Assembly (NCBI GenBank): GCA_003427395.1
Contig: BFEA01000403.1
Span: 106,520-132,423 of the forward strand
Source: Chara braunii
Lineage: Eukaryota > Streptophyta > Charophyceae > Charales > Characeae
DNA length: 25,904 nucleotides
Direction: 5' to 3'
Shown: positions 19,201 to 25,904 of the stretch, piece after piece
How positions within the stretch are numbered: the first letter of the stretch is position 1
How the letters are laid out: each line of letters starts with the position of its first letter
The notes under the pieces: generated by a model
What the model saw: the letters and a program-made list of their open reading frames with translations, nothing else
Told to the model about the DNA's origin: nothing
The model's database searches: none
Position numbers and translations under genes: made by a program

Positions 19201-21749
19201 ATGCCAAGAGGAGGGAGGGGGACATGGCCACCGCGACGGCCGGCGGGAGCATCAGGAGGACCTGGACGACATGGGCCTTACCGTCGAGCAAGCACTCCAG
19301 TATATAACGATGGGAATATCGAGTTATTCATGGATGAGTTCTGGGGCCACGCTGACCATATGGGGTGGACCGTGACCCAGACGATCGAGAGGCTGAGGGG
19401 AGTTGGCAGGTTTATGGAGCCCATCGCACAGATTCGCAGGGAGACTCGAACGAGGTCGGAAGTGGAGGCGCGGATGCAGGAACTACGACCCTCGCCTGTA
19501 GGACCTGATGGCAAGCCTATTCGATTGGAGATTGGGAATGCAGATGACTTCATCCCAACATTCGAGCAATTAATGCAGGACCAGGCAATACTGCGAAGCG
19601 AGTGGATGACGACGTTACCCCTGTGGACCGAAAAGGCGGAAAGACCTTTGGCCAGACGGATCAGGGATATGGCCCGAGATTGGGATGGTTGTAGAGCGCA
19701 CTTGAGGGCGGCATTCCGACAGCCAGAACCACCTCGGCCTAGAGTCGAAAGGCGCTTCAGGAGCGGTAGGCAGAGGGAACCTGAGCCCGCTGAGGACCGA
19801 ACCTCGTGAAGAGGACGGAACGCGCTCGCTAGGCGAGAGGAGGAAACGGTACCTGAGGCAGAGGAGCGAGGAGAAGGCCCCGAGTGTGAATTGGAACCAG
19901 TAGAGTTCCATCGCTATCTTGGACCAGGACTGGGAGGATCTCCGCAGCACACGCAGCGGAAGGTACCAGCGTCCGGAGGGTCATTGCAAGCATTAGAGGC
20001 ACATCTGGACGCTGCCCAGTGGAGAGATCCGCCGATGAGTGAGAGGCGCATTGAGGCCGTCGCGGAAGTACCACAAGAGGACGTTCCAAGCCCTGAACAA
20101 GAGGAGAGGCCGAGTGCTACGAAAAGCCGGATTGGGGATGAGATCATAGACGTTGAGGAGGATATTCCCCCTCAGGGACCACCCGTGGGGCTGAGGCTCG
20201 GTAGTCCAACCGAGAGCCCGCCAAATACGAGGAAGGAAGTACAAAGGGGGCAAGTCTCACTCGTGGTACTCGAGACGGGCCTATCGTCGGCAGGAATGGA
20301 GGCAAGTAAGGCGGAGGGGGCCAGTCTGAGGAGGGAGGCAGACAGTCTGATTGATAGCTATCTGGCCGCCCACGCCCTGAAGCAGCCTAATCTGGAAGAA
20401 GTTATACCTATGGAGTCACCCCGGGAACCAGGTCAGGCCGAGAGAGAGGTGGAAACGGGGATCTCAGGGGAAGTCGAACAACGCATGGCAGAGGACGTAC
20501 CAGCGAAAGAAACGGCTGGGAAAAACGGGCTAGAGTGGCAAGACGTTGGGAGGAAATCCGGCAGGAGGGGCAAAGATTGGAAACAGCAGGGGTGCTCCCA
20601 AGTCCGCCACCGCCCTATAAACCATATGGGCTCCGGGAGATGTGGGGAGAGTTTCTTGCTCGTCATGGCGAAGGGTTGATGATCCCAGGCAAGGCAGAGG
20701 TCGAAACCTCATAGAGAGCTGATGAGTATTTGGATCAGAGGATTCGCTCCGTATCCAAGACCTCCTTCAACAGGTATANGATGTTGGAGGCGGATCTGAG
20801 AGGGAAGGAGCTGCAGGAAGCAGGGTTGGAGTCACGGTTGGGGACCCTTGAGGCAGAAGTCCGTGAGCTCAGGGCTCTGGTGACTAGACAGGCCGCCACC
20901 ATCTTGGAATTGAGGCAGCAACTTCATGGCAGCAAGGATGAGGCGGAAGGAAGCAGGCCAGGGGGGCAGATTCAGCCAAGACATGGCGTATCGGAGCAGC
21001 CAGCGGTGGCGGAGCCTCAGCAAGAGGCACCTATGGGAAGAGTCATTTTGGAGCCTGAGGAGGCAGAGGCCAAGAGGAAGGCTGAGAGGGAAGCCTTCGA
21101 ATTCAGAGCCCCTACGGAGCTTGCGGTGCTACCCACGATGGCTGCGGACCGTGCCATGCCACCGTCACTTGGGGAGAGACTGCCCTCGGCCAGTGATAAG
21201 CCTCCCCAAGGCTCGACAGGAGGATCCTTGGACGTGCTACTGGAAGCAGTCCACTCTATGCAGAAGGATGCTGGCTTGTTTTCACCAGAGTCCAAGTTGG
21301 AAGAGCCCCTGGAGACCGAGATGGGAAGTGCAATGGAGGGCATCATCGCAGGCAGGCCCCAGAGGTTGGATACTCCTGACTATGAGCCAGAAGGAGCAAG
21401 GGCGCAACTAGGGCCCAGTCCGCGAGAGTCGGAGACAGGATCTGAGAGACCCAGAGATGTGCCTCAGTGCCATAAGTTGGACGGAGAAGCCAGGGAAACC
21501 CCATCGCCAGCAGGGCCCCAGCGGAGGAAGAAAAGGCCTAGGAAGTCGTTTGACTCGACCTGGTTCTATTGTACGAAGGAAGAGCACAGGGCATTGCAGT
21601 GCCTCAGATTCCTAAAGGACCAGGCAGACGGGAAGGTCTCGGAGTATGATGGGAAGATGTATGATAGGCAGGGTAGAGTGGTGGAGCGAGNTGTAGATGG
21701 GGGTAGGGCTCAGTTGTACAGGCAGAACCAGGAGGAGATGAGTGAGTAG
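19201..21749 (+). pseudogene. Second Gag-like ORF downstream of pol (decayed)
   Basis: This ~850-residue ancestral ORF lies downstream of integrase on the same strand. Its N-terminal part aligns by eye with the capsid region of the upstream gag: GNADDFIPTFEQLM matches NGERVSEWLDLVEEAL, and RDWDGCRAHLRAAF matches GDWAKFKEGMQRKY at the same spacing. A long Pro/Glu-rich linker follows, then a strong coiled coil (about 20781-20930, LEAEVRELRALV heptads). The C-terminus has FYCTKEEHRALQC (21564-21602), a CCHC knuckle whose first Cys is replaced by Trp (21561-21563), then DGKMYDRQGRVVER, matching DGDIYDQFGDFIDR after the gag knuckle. Breaks: TGA 19807, a frame change near 20530, TAG 20712, and Ns at 20779 and 21691. 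It looks like a diverged duplicate of gag in the position env-like genes occupy. Being the start of a second, truncated element is less likely because no LTR or primer-binding site separates it from pol. Confidence 0.65.
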
Positions 21750-22361
21750 GGTCTGGTTCATGATATTTCTTTGACGATTTTGCTATTACTTAGGCAGGGT
21801 GGACACCTACGACGTTGAGTGTGTAGATGGGACCTACCGCATGGGATGGCCGTTGCAACTAGGATCATGTAAAATAGGGGGCGTACACTAAGTGACAATA
21901 AAATACTGAATTGTTTTGGGGACTTCTTGTGCAGATAACCATGTACTATATTCAGGGTGGTGTGAGTTGTTTTGTGTGGGTCCTGAGACGAGGTTATCCT
22001 GTGTATTCTAGGATGAGGTATCTCATCCCTGAGTGTATATTTGAGTTGAAGTGAGGGTTGAGACTATCCCTTGTACATGACGATCACTCTCACTCTCACA
22101 TGTGTGGTTTTATCCTGATGTGTGGTGGATGTTGGATGTATGAGTGACATCTTGAATATCGTGTATCTTATGAATGGAATGTATGTGAACTGCCTACCCT
22201 TNGGTATACGTGGGCGCTCTGCCCGCGGGCAGGTGACAGGGTCGGGTATAAGGAGGGGAAGCGCAGTCTGTCCTTGTGNAAGTGTGAGAATCCTAAGGGA
22301 TTTGTGAGTCCTTGGGACTCAGATGCTTGTCATGCCGAATGTTTGTTGTTGAGTTGTGATG

Positions 22362-22386
22362 AGGACCCATAAGTTGGTCTCTCAAG
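22362..22386 (+). repeat. Outlying copy of the conserved-loop stem-loop
   Basis: GACC-CATAAGTT-GGTC, flanked by GAG and CTC, repeats the loop core of the 8710-9545 array with a shortened loop and again with self-complementary flanks. It lies 13 kb away from the array, within the 3' non-coding region. Confidence 0.5.
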
Positions 22387-23207
22387 TTTGAGTTGTGCTA
22401 TGGTAGGGGTGCCTGGTTTTTTGAGAAGGCAACCCATTGCATGCTGGGGGACCTATGGGGTGAGACCTCCCTCGTATGAAGGGTGGTTACCAGATCGGTN
22501 GCATGGTAAGCAAGGTTGGTATGATAAAGTCTGACAAGAAGGACCATGTTTGTTGCTTGGCAACTGTGGAGAGTTTGGAGAGGTTGCAAATAGTTCTTTT
22601 GGGGGATGTTACTGGGATGCGTGGCTTCCTGCTCTGATCAAGTAAGGAAGTCACGGCCTTGTGCAACTGGCGGTGATTCTGTTCGTAAATGTGGAGAGGT
22701 TGCCACGATCCCCTGTGTTGTCCCACAGAGGGCTGGTAAATACCTTTTATGTGTGACAGACCTCTGCGTAGTCCCGCGGTGGGCCTGTATTGTTGCGACC
22801 CACCGTCCAGCCACATGTGCTAATCCTGGAACATGTATGAGAATACCAAGCTAACGGTAGAGTTTAGCATCACTAGGGCGCAACCCCTAGTGTCGGCTGC
22901 TGATCGGAACAACCTGACCAGCGGGCCTACATCGGGCCTAGGGAGTAAAGACTTAAAGGGGTGTGGCCACCTAGGAGGGTTTTACTCCTGCGGACCGGTG
23001 TGGGATAAGAGTCGAGTCGAGTCTTTTTGCGTCCTGATTAAATGCTTATCAGGAGAGAAGCCTATCGTGGCGCAACCTGCGAGGTCACTACCTCTAAACT
23101 AACAAATGCGGTGGGCCGTGGATCTGGCATGATCACCCAGACTACGGTGGGCCAAGATGGAGACCTAACCTCCCTGTACTAGACTGCAAGAGGTGTATTG
23201 AGGTAAG

Positions 23208-23230
23208 ATATATATACGTACATATATATA
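23208..23230. repeat. Near-palindromic TA tract
   Basis: A near-perfect palindrome of alternating T and A is centred on ACGTAC, about 22 bases, with two mismatched positions. It could extrude as a cruciform. Function unknown. Confidence 0.6.
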
Positions 23231-23252
23231 CTTTTTGATTGTGAGGAGTATT

Positions 23253-23270
23253 GGAGGGAGGCGAAAAAAA
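23253..23270 (+). promoter_or_regulatory. Polypurine-tract candidate
   Basis: GGAGGGAGGCGAAAAAAA is the best purine run in the 3' region (one C) and is followed at once by TG, as a polypurine tract is by the 3' LTR. However, the sequence after it (23271-23646) was not found anywhere upstream of the primer-binding site, so this conflicts with a 3' LTR start at 23647. It could be a remnant, or the 5' LTR could lack this part. Confidence 0.3.
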
Positions 23271-24373
23271 TGCCGTCTAAGGTCTCGGTTAGGGCCCGCG
23301 CCCTTGGTCAAAGTCCCGCTCGCAGGGCAGAGGCCAATGACACTTAACGAGAAGCCGGCGGTTGTCTAGGAGAAAAGGGGAGAGGACGGGTAAGAGGGGC
23401 CGCTGAGACTTATGCTGTAGTACGTATGTCTAGTACACCGGTGTCCTAATGTCAGGGCAATGGAGACCCAGTTTGGAACCCTGGCGGCATATAGTTATAA
23501 GGGCTTGGATTGTTGGAGGCCTCAACCCTGAGTCTGTCGGTTGATCGGATTGGTTCCTGTCTCGTCAGCATTTGGAGTTATGGAGGAATTTGTAGCTTTC
23601 GATTTGGCGAAGCGACGGGGACGTCGCTTAATATGGTCCGGTAAGCTGTCGGCGCGAATACCCTGACAAGGGTATCCGCCCTTGTTTTTGCAAGTGACCG
23701 GAAGTACGAGTAGAGGTCTAAAGTGTACTGCGCGAGACGCGCCTAGGTCTGTTTGGTTACATAGGTAAGTTGCTTGATTAGAGTAGGGCGGGAGTGGGTG
23801 CGCGGGATTAAGGCGCGTGCACAATTTTTCTGCTTTTGATTATGTAACCGGCATAGTTGGCCGACCTAGCTTTGATTATTAGAAGTAAGAGGTGTCCTTG
23901 GTAGGGATAAGTGACCGTAGTAGTTTAACGTACGACGTAGGGGGCGAGGTGGCCACGGCGCAAAGAGGGCAAGCCGGCGTAGGAGCCTAGCGGTAGCGTG
24001 CCTAATGGGAGGTAGGAAAGAGGGCTGGGGCCGCGTCCCAGGCCTAGGGGCTGCGCCGCACCGGTTCATATGGAATGCCGCGCAGGCCAATACCAGGCTT
24101 GGGCTTAGCCCTATAGGTTACGGTGTCGGACTGTTACAGCGGAGATACGGGGAGCGAGGCTAGCCGGCCGCAGAGCGGAGCAGCGTGAAGAAAAGCAGCG
24201 TGAAGAAAACCGAGGGGTTGAGGGTCCCACGAGATTATCCCCCTTGTTTTTTTTTGCTGGGGAGTCCGACAGCAGGCCCGCGAGGCAGGACCGAGGCTAG
24301 GTTCCGATGGTCCTCCTCCACCTCCGCCGTTTTCCTAGGCTTTCTAAGTTCTTATCTTTTTATTTTTTTGATT

Positions 24374-24376
<3 letters not shown>

Positions 24377-24403
<27 letters not shown>
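24377..24403. repeat. (TTA)n microsatellite in copy B
   Basis: This is a shorter TTA run than the one at 4185-4219, at the equivalent position of the direct repeat. Confidence 0.9.
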
Positions 24404-24404
<1 letters not shown>

Positions 24405-24530
24405 TTTTTGTTTTGTCCCATATGGGATGCAGCCCGGTGCCGGTACCAGGGCCGGCTGGGAAGCCCAGCAGCCTAGTTCTGTGGATACAACCACGAACTG
24501 CTGGGATACTAGTATCGGGTTGCAGTCTGC

Positions 24531-24577
24531 GGGACATTCGTTGCAATTGGTACGACATAGAGAAAATTAGCAGGGCC
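24531..24577 (+). pseudogene. U6 snRNA-like segment (5' half), copy B
   Basis: The counterpart of 4347-4393 keeps ATTGG, AGAGAA and ATTAGCA but has lost a little more identity: CATTCG replaces CATCCG, and CATAGAGA replaces the ACAGAGA context. So copy A is closer to U6, and the U6-like segment predates the duplication of the repeat. Confidence 0.6.
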
Positions 24578-25904
24578 TTTCCCATGACCGATAGTGGAGC
24601 CCCGGGACTTCAGATCGGGTGATTGGCAAGGCCACACTCATACAGTTTGGCTTGGAATGCTGCTGGTGGGACTGCGCCTAGCATCAGGTCCTACGAAGGA
24701 GAGGAAACCAACTGCACCTACCCGCACTTGGGGGCGAAGAGCACTTGCCGAGCCCGAGGCTCCGGTGCCCAAGACGAGCACACCAAGGGGATCATGGTAG
24801 AATGCTATTTAGAGTCGGCCGCTGGTTCAGGTAGGCTTTCAAAGTTGTATGATGCTTAGCTACCGCGCAACGGTGGCTTGACAGGGAGGAGGAAGTAGAA
24901 AAGGAAAAGCGGGGAGTGACGAGGAGAAAGAGAGGGAGAGTGGACGAGGTGCGACTGTGCACGGTAAAGGGAGGGTTGTCTCTAGGCGCAGACGGGAAGC
25001 AGCGGGGCAGCGCAGTGAAGACTAGGCAGGGAGCGATGGGCTTCAACTGTAGGAATTTAGTAAAGAAGGTGATGAACGAACCCGGCTGGGATTCTGCACC
25101 AGGTGGAGCCAAGATAGAGATGGCGGAAGACTGGCTGAGCGTGGACATGGAGGGGGTGGCTGCCTGATTCTTCGCAGATCTAAGAGGGGAGAGGACCGGA
25201 TATGGGGTTTTGGGATGAGGCGAAACAGGATCTAACATCGGAATTAGTGGAAAATCAGTAATGAGTGAGGGTAGCAGGAAAAGGGCTGCGCGGAGTTGGA
25301 TGGATGAATGGATATGGTGGAGTAAGAAGTGAATGATTCGCTCGATTCTCAACAGAATCGGACGGACCAAGACCCATTCCTGAGGTCTTGGACCTCTGCG
25401 AGCTCGAATCTGCCTTCAAATTGATGGATGGTTGAGTAGAATGGAAGCTACAAGGGGAATGGAGTGCGCGGAGGCGTCGTATTCGTTAACATGGCGGAGC
25501 GAAAAATGGCATATCTCGCCCGTCCCCACACAGAATTGACCAAGATAAGATTTGAAGTGGGGGTTTTGATGCACTTCGGATGTGATGGCTGGGTTGGAAT
25601 TTGGGTCTAAGGAGTGGGTTGGCCGGTACGAGTGGTAGGGACTGCGCGGCCACTTACGGGAAGGTTCGGGGGGGAAAGGAAATGTATCTGCCCGCGTCTT
25701 AGCGAAAGATTCACTCTCATTTTGCACGTTCGATGAGCACATCGGTCGGACCTACGATTGCTGCCCACCTGGTTGTCGTAGCCGACCTTCGTCAGGATCT
25801 CTCTGGGTTTGCAGCACGTGCTGGTTGTCTTCGTAACCAAGGTAGCCATTGGCCACGGTACTTGGTCGCCTCCAAGGGGAAGGTTCCTCGTCACCGACTG
25901 ATTG

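Larger units (their letters stand above)
21750..23646 (+). other. Long structured 3' non-coding region of the element
   Basis: About 1.9 kb without a supportable gene lies between the 3' ORF and the second copy of the direct repeat. An AATAAA lies at 21897-21902. Perfect stem-loops are frequent: 22011-22028 (7-bp arms), a 14-bp palindrome CTGCCCGCGGGCAG near 22222, 22871-22892 (8-bp arms), 22942-22988 (8-bp arms, large loop) and 23032-23054 (7-bp arms). Ns lie at 22202, 22279 and 22500. Its length is unusual for a Ty3/gypsy 3' UTR. Confidence 0.5.
23647..25904 (+). repeat. Large direct repeat, copy B; putative start of the 3' LTR
   Basis: Copy B aligns with 3474-5722 from TGTCGGCGCGAATACCC to the end of the window and presumably continues beyond it. 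The start hairpin has arms 23654-23663 and 23670-23679. It differs from copy A by scattered substitutions, a shorter TTA run, and a 15-bp tandem duplication at 24181-24210 (CAGCGTGAAGAAAAG then CAGCGTGAAGAAAAC) present once in copy A. Copy A has an N at 4718 where B reads A. If the LTR model is right this is the start of the 3' LTR. Confidence 0.85.

Noticed and set aside
24792-25370. 192-residue minus-strand ORF in copy B
   Set aside because: The matching frame in copy A ends much earlier (4608-4964), and the residues come from purine-rich DNA read backwards. Not conserved as coding.

Overview
The window reads as a repeat-dominated eukaryotic nuclear region, most likely from a streptophyte (land plant or charophyte alga). 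Three things point there: a U6 snRNA-derived segment with the plant-type 3' half, a retrotransposon primer-binding site complementary to the 3' end of plant-type tRNA-Asp, and a Ty3/gypsy Gag-Pol. The species cannot be fixed from the sequence. A charophyte such as Chara is only a guess. Single Ns mark it as draft assembly. No intact host gene was found.

Layout. 1-2305: non-genic sequence with degenerate short repeats and a small microsatellite. 2306-3473: a ~1.2 kb tract packed with perfect stem-loops, containing the 3' half of a plant U6 snRNA and followed by an A-rich tail. 3474-5722: first copy of a ~2.25 kb direct repeat whose second copy runs from 23647 to the window end. Each copy contains a diverged piece of the 5' half of U6. 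5723-12175: non-coding repeats, namely (CA)n, a ~1.9 kb degenerate CTG/CTA-rich satellite, an array of stem-loops with an invariant loop and changing but complementary stems, and a ~122 bp tandem repeat. 12178-23646: the internal region of a decayed Ty3/gypsy element: tRNA-Asp primer-binding site, leader with a splice-donor-like site, gag, a -1 slippery heptamer, protease, reverse transcriptase, RNase H, integrase, then a second Gag-like ORF with a splice-acceptor-like site just before its ATG, then a long structured 3' non-coding region.

Interpretation. The large direct repeat starts with TGTC on both sides, and the bases just before the primer-binding site end in GACA. The simplest model is one very large element with LTRs of up to ~8.7 kb (3474-12175, and 23647 to beyond the window). 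That would be exceptional, and no convincing polypurine tract lies just before 23647, so it remains a hypothesis. The element is dead: gag, pol and the 3' ORF carry several in-frame stops and frame changes, and the stops are compatible with C-to-T decay.

Most unusual signals: (1) the covarying stem-loop array with a conserved loop at 8710-9545, plus an outlying copy near 22362; (2) a second, diverged gag downstream of integrase, with splice signals suggesting subgenomic expression; (3) U6 snRNA pieces in two different repeats; (4) dense perfect hairpins through the non-coding parts.
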